A stretch of DNA of 64,000 nucleotides, from NCBI RefSeq assembly GCF_019059575.1, contig NW_024881857.1:310001-374000 (forward strand), in the 5' to 3' direction. This document shows positions 1-12,100 of the stretch, piece after piece (the first letter of the stretch is position 1; every line of letters starts with the position of its first letter). Source of the stretch: Amphibalanus amphitrite (Eukaryota; Arthropoda; Thecostraca; Balanomorpha; Balanidae). The position numbers and the translations under genes are program-made. The notes below the pieces were generated by a model. The model was not told the DNA's origin. It saw only the letters and a program-made list of their open reading frames with translations, and searched no databases.

Positions 1-70
1 GTCCGACTGTGGGGGCTGATAGTCAGTCAGCAGCCCCATGGCCGCTGACCGCGGAGGGTCGGAGTCTCAC

Positions 71-182
71 CCTGAAAGCCGGCTCCTGCCCGACGTCATC
101 GCGGGCCTTGTACAGGTACAGCATCAGATCCTTACATACGAACCAGTACCGCTTGTAGCCCTTCAGCGTGAACTTCTTAGGC
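71..182 (-). CDS. Fit1: Kindlin coding exon 7 (first half of the PH domain)
   Basis: The exon encodes [20 protein letters not shown] and [17 protein letters not shown]. This is the start of the phosphoinositide-binding PH domain that interrupts F2 in kindlins (compare KPKKLTLKGYKQYWCTFKDT in human kindlin-2). The acceptor is TGTTTCAG and the donor is AGG/GTGAGA. Length 112 nt takes the phase from two-base carry-over to 0. Positions 1-70 are the start of the next intron; the next exon is off the left edge. Confidence 0.95.
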
Positions 183-3100
183 CTGAAACAGTGGGACGGC
201 GTCAGGAGAGTGAATAAAAGCGGTCACAGAGTTGGGGCATGCCGTGCGGTGCGAAAGGAAGGAAGGTGTGCCACAGCACAGTACTTGGAGGCACGAACTC
301 CACAGTCAACGTACGTCGTACAGAGTAGCAAACAATGGGCACGTGCCCATCTCTCTCGAGAGAAACATACGGAAACTGCCTGGCAAAGGCAACATCTATG
401 GCAAATGTGTTACTAGCCCAACAGCAAATCTGCATAAACATACAATGACGGTAGTTGTTCGTGTTAAAATCACCGCGGGAACACCTCATGAATAAAGCAA
501 TGGATCGAGCTATTACTGGTGTTATTTCCAAACCAGTTACCCAAGACACTGCACCGCGCCAGTATAGGTGCGATATATCGAACGTGCTGAATAGTAAACC
601 CACGACTAGCGGGACGGTGGCTCGACGTTCGTGATAAAACACGGGATCATGACCCGTGAAATATCAGGTGTATGACGGTCGTAAGATCCACCGGATATAA
701 ACCAGAGTCGTGCTTCGTACAGCACGTCTAATGCAGATGGACCTAAATCACCCTATTCACCCCCCCCCCCCACACACACACGTGCTCATACGCCGTCAGG
801 CTTTATTAAACCAACACCCTGCGAAGCCGCTTCGCGCGACTCACCTAAAGAAGCGCAGGTAGTCGGAGAGCTCGGGGATCTGGGTGATGTCGCCGTTCCC
901 GTTGACGTGCGACCCCTCCAGCTTCACCTGCAGGTCGTTGAGCGCCGAGTCGATGTCGTCAGCGCCCATGGACGAGTCGTTCAGCTCCGGCTGCGGCTGA
1001 CTGCTCTGGAGATTCACCTGGAGCTGGGGACGGGCGGGAACAGACTGTCAGGGGGCTGGGGACGGGTAGGAGCGTGCGGCCAGAGGGCTGGGGACGAACA
1101 GGGGAGTAACGGTCAGGGGGCTGGGGACGAGCTGGGGAGCACGGTCAGAGGGCTGGGGACGGCCGAGATACACCGTCAAAAGTACAAGGGTAGAGGCACA
1201 ATGCACCGCTTCACTGGATTGGATATCCGGGACTGCTCACTACGACCGCATCTCAGAAGCCGAACGGCCTCACAGGAATACAGGACAGACTGACTGTCAA
1301 ACCACAGCCCGACATCCTGTAACCACAGTGCTGCCTTCGTCGCGGAAAACTGCGACGAACACGGTCATAGCCGAAGTCAATCACCCTATGAAGGTAGGCA
1401 CCGGCCTGCCTATCTACACCCTGTTAGCGACCCGGCGGCAGTCCTACCTGCAGACCGGCGAAGAGCAGCATCTCCTCCTCGGTGCAGTCGATCTCCTCGT
1501 TCAGGATCTGCCACTTGGCCTGCTCGTAAAGCATGTTAATGCGAACTGCGTCGTACTTGGGGTCCAGGTCGTAGAAGCTGTAGAACTTGAAGCGCAGCAG
1601 CAGGGTGTCGAACTCGCGGATACCCTGCTCCATGATGGACAGTGACGAGTCCAGCCACCTGGGGATACAAAGGGAGAAATTAAAAGAGCTGAAAGGATAG
1701 CTTCGAGCGCCGACACACGAACACATATTGCCTAGTGGACAGTGTCTTGAGATGAAGCAAGGAAGAGCGTAGGAAGTAACTACCTTACTTAGAAATAAGT
1801 ACATTAAACATGCTCGTACGACACCCAAGGAATGATGAAAATTCAGCACAGAAGGCGTAATGCTTCAGCTATTCAATAAACGTTCACATGCAGGCGCAGC
1901 CCTAAGCTGTCCACAGCTACACCCGAGAGGTCAGTGCTGTTATTCTGTACCATCCGGTATGCAGCTTATGGCCAGTAACGTTCCACTCCCAGTCCCAACC
2001 ACCAACAACAAACACTTGAGCCTGGACGCTGCCCGCTCTCCACTCCTTTGGACCTATACAGGCCGGCCAGTCACGAGGACAGCAGACCATGTGATCGACC
2101 GAAACTATTGTTACATCAGCCGTATCTCGGGACGCGGGATGGGAGGGGATGGGTAGTGACTAGCACGCCGTGATGCAGCAGGCTTTAGGGACTGGTTTCT
2201 GTCAGCTACAACACTGCATTGGGTATGCGGGGGTGCCAGTGAGGGAAGGAGAGGGTCCAGTGGGTGCGCGAGGTTCGCCGCAAACAGGCAATAACACGGC
2301 CGGCCCCTAGCATGACTCACCACAGGGACTAAACGACAAGTGGTCATAAAATAGAACCATCTCCAGGCGAAAGCATCAACATACAGTGGACCAGCACAAA
2401 CGAAAAGAAGGAGGTAAGTCGGTGACTGCAGTTCCATAGCCTCCCAGTCCCAACATTTTTTTTTCTCGTCACTGCTCCGTCTCACACTCAACGAATACTT
2501 CCATACCAAAGACAGTGTACCATTCGGCCCTCACATTTTATACCCTGTACATCACGCCCTTCACAGTTCACACCTCCCCTCCCCACCACCGCCGACAGAA
2601 TACTCACGCGACGTTCATGCGCGCCCTCTCGAGCAGCGAGTGCGGGTGCACCATGAGGCGGCGCGCCTGGACGGCTGGCACGATCGGGCTGTGTGTCAGA
2701 CCAGAGTCGAGGCTGTCCAGGCTGCTCATGGTAACGTTGTGTGCCGGAGAACCCGGTCCGCCCAGTGTGCTGTTCATGGTGCTGTACGGAGAGTGGGAGG
2801 CGTTCGAGCGCCATGTGCCGCTCTGCGGGAGGAGCAGAGAGAACAGGTCAGGTCATGGGCGGGTCGTGATTGGGGTACAGGTCAAAGTCGGGGCACAGGT
2901 CAGAGCCAGGTCATCGAGGAACATGTCAAATATGTAGAACATCGATGAGGTCAAAAGGCATCCCGGCAAAAGCACTTAACAACAACAATAACCTGTTGGA
3001 ATGAATATACCCAAGCCCAGGCCACACTTCAGTGACCCGCGTCATTGGCAATCCCGAGCAGAAGCAAAACACCCTAGAGACCAAGGTGGGCACCACAAGC

Positions 3101-6100
3101 TCCAACACATTAGAGACAACGAGACGGACACATTGTACCACGCCGCCCATAACAGTCACATATCCCGCCTGGCACCCCGGCCCCTGCAGAGGTCAGGCTT
3201 GTCGGTCACTGCAGAGGTCAGGCTCCGCCGCGGGGAGCGCCGGCGGCCAGTCCGGTTCAAGGCCAAATCCTGACGGCAGATCGAAGCCCCATCGCCGGAC
3301 AAAAGAAGCGGGCGTCGTCCCCCCAGTGTGGAGCACGCGTTGTCGAGCGGGCGGCCCGGCGGCGCGGCGGCTGCTACGGCTCGAGACGTGCCGACTCAGC
3401 GGCGGGCGCCGGTCCGAGAGGCTCCTAATGTGCGGCACGGACGGAGGAGCACGTTCGGCGCGCTCCTGGCATGCCGAGAGACGCTGGCGGACATACAGAC
3501 CACCACGGCGACCTCGGAAGGCAGAGCTCTGAGCACGCACCTGATAGCGAAGTACGTTAGTAACGAGATCGGTGAATTAATACAGAGCCCTCCTCTCTCA
3601 TGAGTCAAGTTATGTCTACATTCTTGGTCTTATGAATAATGTACAATGCAAGCGCATCTAATCGCTGAACTATTAGTAAGCGACGATTGTGACCATTTCC
3701 AACAGCGCCGATGAGATCACTACCGCTGGGTTATCATCAGACATCAGACGCCTTTCATCAGATTCTGGAGCCGACGAAGCTGCTTCGCCGCGCAGATCGG
3801 AGCGCCAATACACATACGCACGGTTCGGAGTAACCGCGTCGTATCGGCTCGGCGATAATTGTACGATAACGGTGCGTCGAGATGGCTCGTCCGGCCACTT
3901 CAGTCCGACTGAATGGAGCCAGAGGCAAGATAACCGCCGTCTGCGTCGCGGATGGAGTATTACGGGCCGGGCGGAGCGCCTCAGTGCGACGCAGAACGTC
4001 GAGACCGGCACAGCGATCGTCACAGTCAGCCGGCGTATGTTTGGGACGCGCCACCGTATACTAGCGTCATACCATACCGTATACCAGACAACATTCCTCG
4101 CATTCCTTCGTAAGCAGAGGCGCGATCCAGCTTATAAGCTGGATATTCATATATGAATACCCCGGACGGCCGCTGAGGCTCACGAAGGGGTAGAAATTCA
4201 GAGACGTAGCTAATGAATACCGATTGGAGCTCAGACTGATTGGTGGAAGCCTATTGGTCGGTGTATACCCTGGGGATCTGTCGGAACAGTCGGTCTTTGC
4301 TCCATCACCGCAGCCGCTGGCAGCGGCGCCTCTAACAACCCGTTACCGCCGTAGACCATGGCGCTCGTAGCGTGCCGCAGAGCGTTCTGTCATTCACCGA
4401 CCCCAGGTGATGCGCGCCCACACGCATCACGAACCGCCCCTCTCAGCCAACAGTCACGTGGACGCCAAACTGACCCGTCGGCCGTCCATCCATGGAGGCC
4501 AGTTACCAACGCAGATCAGTCGACGCTCCACCCGCTGTTGCTAGAGCAGATCGGCCTCGGCGCTCTAAAACCCTGTCCACTGGCGCACCGCCTGCCGTCC
4601 ATTCGACGCCCATTGAAGTCGGATGAATAATTCAGCGGACGGGGGCGCCGGGGGTGTGCGGACCGGACCGCGGTCACGGCGACCGGCATCAATCACAGGT
4701 GCCGCCGCCGCCGCCGCCGCCCGGTGATGACGGTCGAACGCGCCGGGCCGGCGGGACCGGCAGAGAGCGCCGGTCGGCACGCTAATGCCTCAATAACGAC
4801 CCCGAGCCGGCTGATCGGTCAGCCCGCCGCCGCGCATGTTTATGTGCCGTAAAAGGTAAGTGGGCTCGCGAGAAAATCACCATGACTGGGACATACTCGG
4901 GGTGTAATTTGAGAACATTTTCATTATTTACTTCACTATCATTACATCAAAGGGAGGGTATGAAAATTAGCCACTCGACCTTCCATCAGATCATAAGTGG
5001 GAAAATAAGAATGGACAAAATTAGTTTGACCACACATCCTCACTACTGGCTCCCAATATCATACAATGGGTTTATCAGCAGGTGTTAATCCGTTTTTTGC
5101 CCCGGAACGGTGTCCATCCCGATCTTTGCCGTAGCCGCTTCAAGTGCCCCATTCCATGGCTCGGATCGATATTTCCCATTTGTATTTGCCCAGGAGCGGT
5201 GTGTTTAAGCACATACTTCTTACCAAAGTTCAGAGTGCCCAAGATCTTCAGAGCTCACTTTTCAGCCCCAGATCGATGCTATCCCCCCTTTTCTGCCTCA
5301 TTGCACTGACCCCCCCCCCCGCCCAAGACCGGTGTATATGACCCCTTTACGGCCCCGGTGCAGCGCGACCCCATTCCCCGCTCCGGAGCGTTGCACACAT
5401 CCGTCCGTCGGGTTACCCTGCCGTCGTCGCCGCCGTTAGCCGCCGATGGGCCCGGTGACGCCGGCGGCGGATAGATCTGGGGCACACAAATAAACAGGCC
5501 GGCACCGCGTCCACAATGGGCTTAGTGAGCCGCGGCCGCCGACCCCGCTCCTCCACCGGTACCGCCATCAGCCGGGGCGGGGCAGGAGGGGTTCCACACC
5601 GCGCCGGAAACAGCTCCTAGATCGACCCTGAGCTTTAGACCCGTTTTTGCGTCACTTCAAACAGGCTCTCCCCGACCTTTGCGAGGTATAAACATCACAT
5701 GGGCGCGGCTGTGACGTTACGCGTGCACTGGCCCGTTTTGGCCAGATGTCTGCCGTGACGGAGCCCATCGCAGACGCCCGTCATCCGGCCGTCCTGATCA
5801 GAGCTAATTACATAAGCCGGGCTGGCGTGTTCTCCGCACTGCCCCTGGTGTACAGCATTAGCCTAATCAAACACAAGGCTCAGGTTGCAGCTGCGCCATA
5901 ACTATAAGGGTGGCTGCTCTGTTGACAAAATAAACCACCCATGTAAAGCCATCCTCCGGCGTCCCATGGACCATGGCAGGACCAGGCGTTATGAGGGCTC
6001 AGCCGCTCACTAAGACGGCTGAGAAGCTGATCTGGGAACAGCGCGCATGCTCCAGAAACCCTGTAGCTTTACGTGAGACGGCGACTGCCTGTAAGCGGGA

Positions 6101-9100
6101 AATCCATAAGGCGAGGCTCTGGAGGACGGGGGCAATGACCGGGTTCACGTTCACCCCTACACGGCCCCGATGGGCCCAATGCGACAAATGACAACTCTGG
6201 CGTCCCCCATACGACAAACATAAACAGGTGGTGCAGCGCGGCGGCTGCTGGACGGCTCCTGCCGACGGGACGGCGACGACGGACCACCAGTCAGCAACTG
6301 CTGCAGCGCCCGACACGGAGACGGAGACATGGACGACGGACGAACACAGAGACGACACACCCGCGACGACTCGAGAGTAGCCCATCACAGCCGGACAAAG
6401 CCACCCGTCGGCCGCAGCGGGGCGGAGAGCACGAGCGTGCCGCCCGCATTCAGCGCCGCTGCGGACCACCCTACGCGGGTCGCCAGCGCCGACCACCCGA
6501 CAGCGAACCCCAAACACGCGCAGCACGCGCGCCGCCCAAAACAAGCACGGCGTCCTCCCAGCGCAGAAGCGGACAGGCACGGCCGGGCCAGTGGCGGCCG
6601 GCGGCTACCTACTCCGGTGGGCGCGAACGGCGACCGTGGCGTCGAGGGCAGGCTGTGGTCCCAGGGCGGGCTCGGCACGGCTGTCGGCGAGGGCAGTGGC
6701 CGCTGCTGGCAGCGCGCGGTGGCGTCACCGGATGACATCATCACGGCCACCCCACACGGCTAACACACACATACACACAGGCGCACACAGCTGCACAACA
6801 TAGTGATGAATTACAGACTTAAAGGAGGACGCTTTCTGCAAGGAGCAGCATGTTTATTTAACGTCCGCGAAATGAGATTAGCGACTCCATCTGCAAATAC
6901 TAATAACTCAATGAAAAAGTAGGCGCAAAAAGAAAATCAGGCAACATCATGGTCAGCAAGCGAAAAGAAAGGAAATTTAATGGCAAAACAAATCAAACAA
7001 CACACCGAACAAACAGCAAACAGTCATCAAACACTGGTCATGCAACACTACCACAGTGTGCAGCGTAATTATCGCAATGGACGCTCCCCGCTCCCCACTG
7101 GCCGCGGCGGCGACCGTCGTCCAAGGCCAGGCCTGTTTACAGCTGGCGTCACTCGCCAGCGGACCGAGGCACCGCCCTTGCAGCAGCCCGGGCTGATGCA
7201 AATGGAAGCAGCAGCGGCCGGTCGGCTGGGGTTTTCCCGGAACCACCGACCTGGCAGAGCGTCCCCGTGCCAGAGGCGGCCTCAGAGGCCCGAGCCCACC
7301 CCGAGAGCAGAGGCGGCCGACGCCAGAGCGGCGAAACCAGTGCCACCCGGCCGCTCCGACCGCAGGCAAAGTGAATGATGGATCACCGACGTTTTAGGGC
7401 GTGCCCCGAGCTGACGTCACGCTTCATGATTACAGCGGCGTTCGCTCGCCAAACTCAGCAGCCATCGAGACAAAGACGGCTGCCAGCGAGGTCGGCGCTC
7501 ACGTCATCGCCGCGGCACGCCGCAAATGCGGGGGAAGCAGAAACTTTCACACAGACAGGTAAACATGTTGCGCAACGACATGCATTCAGCCAAGTGTCTT
7601 TCCTGAAGTGAAATGCGCATCAACCTTCCTAAACAGCCGAGTAGATGAGCATTGAGAGCAGTGCACCGACAGTGCATTTGCAACAGGAGAAACCGAGTCC
7701 CATGACTTATGACGACATATCCCCACCAATCGCTGCTGTGTTGCCCGAGCCAGCGGGGTTGCATCGCGTATCACGCCGCATCAGCCGCGCTGAGAACTGG
7801 GTGAAATCGCGCCGCAAAGTGGGGTGCATCCGAGGAGCCGACCCCTAACCAAAGGCCGTGGCGGTGCCGCCCCCGAGCGCAGCTCACACGCCGAACCGCA
7901 GCCGGCCGGGTCGTGCCCGGCTGTCTGGGTTACATTCCACACTCGGCAGCCCGGCCCCATGCAACCGGAGCGGCCGGTGCGGCCCCAACTGCGCCGTCCC
8001 GGAGCGTTCCAGCCCAGGCCCGGGCGGCGCCGCGTCATACGGCAACGGGCCCGGGCTCACTGGCGAGTTCGCTACCAGGCGCTACCACTGCGACCGGCGG
8101 CGTCAGGATATCGCGTAGGGCCGCTGAGCTGCTTTGCGCAGTGCTATGATCCGCGCACTAAGCAGCGCTGAGCTTTTCACTGCGCACACCATGCTCTCAA
8201 TTCAGCAGCATCAAAGTCAACGAGTGACCTCCTACCTCCCCCCCCCCCCTCCCTCCCTCCGCCATCGGTTTGACATGAATGCCACGGCCCACGACCTGGC
8301 CTGCAACGACGCAGGCCTGTTCTCGGAGCCTCACAAAGGCAGGTGGAGACAATCGACACCCCTGCACGACACAACACTACACGACACAGCACCTACATAC
8401 ATCGGCCCGACACGACCGAGAGTGCCCACACGCTGAGCTCTGCAGAGGGGTCAGTCGGGGGCGCGAGGCGACACGGCCATTCTGCTGACGGAGTCGGGCG
8501 ACAGGACAGGTCTGGTGACCACAACTCGTGGGTTTGAGCAGCGCGGGCGGCAGGGATACAGCGGTGTTAGTGGCGGATGAGGGTACCGGGCGAAGGTGGG
8601 AGGAGGGCGGATCCGGCATGCCACCTGCCGTCTGTCCATCACAGCGATAAGTGGGCGGCCACAGGCCGATACCCTGCGGTCTAATTCGGACGGCTACCGG
8701 CCCGGGCTGGGGCAGACGTCGAGCATATGTTCGTCACTGCTGCTAAGCGACACAGGTGCCCAGGGGGTCAGTCGCGGTCAGAGAAAAGGGACAGCTGCAT
8801 CCTGGCGCAATCCTCATACTGATCAACAGATGACGTCACGACAGTGACCTGTGGCTGTGTTCTCGACTCGGTGTCGAGCGCTGATGAAATCAGATACAGC
8901 GAGTCGACAACCGCCCTAGAGCACTGAAGACTAGTGTAACACTTACACAAAACAGAGCGGGGCACGTCAAGTGCACTTACCGCTGACAGCCTTCAAAGGC
9001 TATCCGATACAGGGCAAGGCTCAAGGAGTTGATGTATGAGGCACGGGTGTCCACGTTAAGCCCTGACCGGTAGCGGCCTCTGACGCCGGTCTGTGACGCC

Positions 9101-12100
9101 CGTCACGCTGGCTAGTGACGTTCGTGACGTCAGAGCGTCACGTCACGGACCGCCACCCGATCGTGACGCCGACCAACCACAGTCGTGACCAGACATCGGG
9201 GTGGTGCCACACGATCCAGGTGCACCGGTGGGACAGACACCCCTCTGCAGCGCGGCGTCGGGCCATTGCAAGGTGTCGAGAGTGGCACCGTTCGGAGCTG
9301 GGGCACCACCGACCACCGGCCTCCCTCTGTTTGAGTTAGTGGCTGGGCCTCCGTCGGACTTCCCCTCCCTGCTGTCCCCTTAGTGAGCCCCTGCTCTGCA
9401 CTGATGTGGGGCCTCTCCGTGATGTCCCACAGTGAGCCCCTGCTCTGAACTGCACTGGGGTGGGGTGGGCCCCTCCTCTCTACTGGTGTGTGGGGGCTCC
9501 GCCCCTGCACCAGCGTGGGGCACTATAATCCCCTGAGGCGATACCCGGTATCGGACGCCAGACCAGGTGGCGGTGTTGACACCAGCGCCCCGATAGCCCC
9601 CGCACTGGGCGGGACCGACCGTCTGTCCGTCGCCAGCCACAGGAAATAACACTCCACTGCACAGTGCACAGCCTCCCGGCATTGCCCATCGGGCGTGTTT
9701 TGTCCGCGCCGCCGGCCGTATGTTGTGCCATGTCGCGCTCAGGTCATGTCGCCGCCCGACAGGCGCCGCAGTCGGCCCGGCATCTGGCGCCCCACCGACC
9801 GACACTGATGACCTGGTGACAAATTTAAGGGCGCGCCAGAGCCGGCCGGGCCAGAACAAACGCCGCGTCTGCCAGCGTCAGCAAGGCCGGACGACTGTGT
9901 AGTGCCCGGGGTCTGGTGTCGGGGTAAGGACGAGCCAGAGTACAAACTACAAGCGTTCGTAGAGAGGCGACTGCGGGCAGCGACAGTCACGGGCGTCACG
10001 GCCCATTGCATTGTTGGTTGTGAACCAGCAGAATTGGTCACGGAGGAAGCCAGATTAACAAATTAAGTCGAAGGAATGTGCTAATGGACAATGGAGAAGG
10101 ATTGTGTTTATGTTGTCATACGAAGTACAAGCTCACGGATGTGGAAATGGACACAACTTCACGTCAGGCGGATACTGACGATGCATTTGTGCTTGTGCTT
10201 ATTTACCTTCTGGTGGCATTACCAAGAGAAAATGTCACGACTGCCGGGCTTGGCTTTCTATAAACAGATGTGAATTTGACACGGGAGGGTGTAGAACAGC
10301 AAATATAGTATAGTTTTATCATTAACGGGAAGGCATGTTATTCAATGAAACGGTCGGGTGCCAGGATGGCATTCGTGACTTGTATCTATGACTTCGCTGT
10401 CGCTTTAGCATAGCACCATGAGTTACGGCCATGGAATCCGCCTCAGACCGTTTGGACTCGCAAACCTCAATAAACACTGCAGGCGCCGACTGTTTATCAA
10501 GCCATGTCTCTTCCAGCGGCGGGCTGGGGTGCAAATCCGATTCATCGCTGAATCACTCCGGTGCGTTTCCGAACTGGAGCCAGGTACTCCAGCCAGCGGG
10601 CATGATTCACCGCATCAAGGCCGCTTCCAGTGATTTTTCTTGCCGCTGCGTTCTGACACGTTTCAGAGTGATCCTCATTCTAGTCACGTGCGTTAAAGCA
10701 GTGTCCGCAGCCTTCCGCACGCATACAGATGCCATCGGAACAGGCCGCCGTCATACGCGCCGGCGATCATTGAGGCCAGAGATCGCTGAAGGCAGAAGCC
10801 TGCCGTGGCCTGGTGGCGCCTGTCTGGTATCTGGGAGCGCCTGCAAGTGTGCACCGCTGTCAGACCGCTCGCCAAATCGGGCTGTGGTGCTCAGATCTCG
10901 GGTGCGACCACTGTACGCTGACAGCTCAATGGTGTGATTCAGAAGCACTTTTATCCCACACACAGCAAAGCCTGACGACAACTGAGGCGGAGAGACTCCC
11001 AAAACTCATCTGACGTCGTGACCCGTCAAACCCACGGGTTAGAGTCTACAACAGAAGAAAGTAAGAGCAGCAGCAAGAGGCTGTAGCATTTTCCCACTCG
11101 CTAGCTCGACACTGAAAGCGGTGTTCAGCCTTTCAGCACACCGGCGGCTGGGCGGGGAGCGGGGTCCAATGCGAACTGTGTCAGCTCTACCCCTCCCTCA
11201 CACCCCCACTGACCGTGTTCAGGTGGCCTCCGGACGAGTGCAGCCGCCGCGGGGTGCCCGGACCGTCCAGGCTGTTGTTGCTGCTGTGTGCCGAGCCGTT
11301 CTTGGAGATGAACGTGTTGGTGTCGGCCGGCAGACTGTCCCCGCGCTGAGACTTGACCGCTGCGTGCGACTGGTAGTTGTATTTGAGGTGCTGCGCCTCC
11401 AGCGGCTTGGCGAACGACAGCTCCTCCGGATGGCGGATTCCTGCGGGCACGAGCGGGCATAATTAACTTAGAAAATGCCGTCTTAACCCGCGCCCTGGTG
11501 GGGTCTGTTTATAACGCGACCTGGTGGGGGGGGGCTATTTTTTGCCCCCCCCCCCTCGTATCTCCGAAACTACTGGACGGATCCGAAAAATTCAAACGGC
11601 GTTCGAAAGGCCTGTCAAATTTGTCGAGGGAAACCAAATTTTATTGACCTCGGGGTCACCGATGACGTCACAGGTCAGGTCAAAGATGAAATGTTTCACC
11701 GTTCACGGGTCTTCTAGGGAATGCGCTATAACACCGAGGAAAACGCATTTTGTCGGGAATCAGCGATAGGGCGTCAGTTGCCTAGTAGATATGTTGCTGT
11801 TAGAGGTCACTGGTCATACCAGGTCAGGTCACAGGTCAGGTCACCAAAGGTCAGCAAGGGTCACCACATGAACCCAACTTTACTAAGGTTATGCGATGCA
11901 TGTTTTATGGCCAGTTTTTCATTTCCGACTCAATGGTGTTGGTTATAAGACCATCAGGCACGGTTTAGGTCACTTTCTGGTGGAGGTCAGGTCAAGGTCA
12001 GGTCAAAAAAGGTCAAATTTCAAAGTTGATATTTTTGCATAAAATGGGTATTGATTCGATGCAGCTCGTCACGGGGAGTCTAATGGTGGTCTTTGTTTTG

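Larger units (their letters stand above)
2823..11213 (-). other. Kindlin intron, exon 3 to exon 4
   Basis: This 8.4 kb intron is mostly GC- and CpG-rich. It has an AT-richer stretch at about 4850-5090, a C/T tract near 8238-8260, a cluster of CGTGAC/GTCACG motifs around 9080-9190, and a 50-bp-spaced duplication at 9381-9452. Open frames here are short, overlap on both strands and resemble no family I know. Confidence 0.75.
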
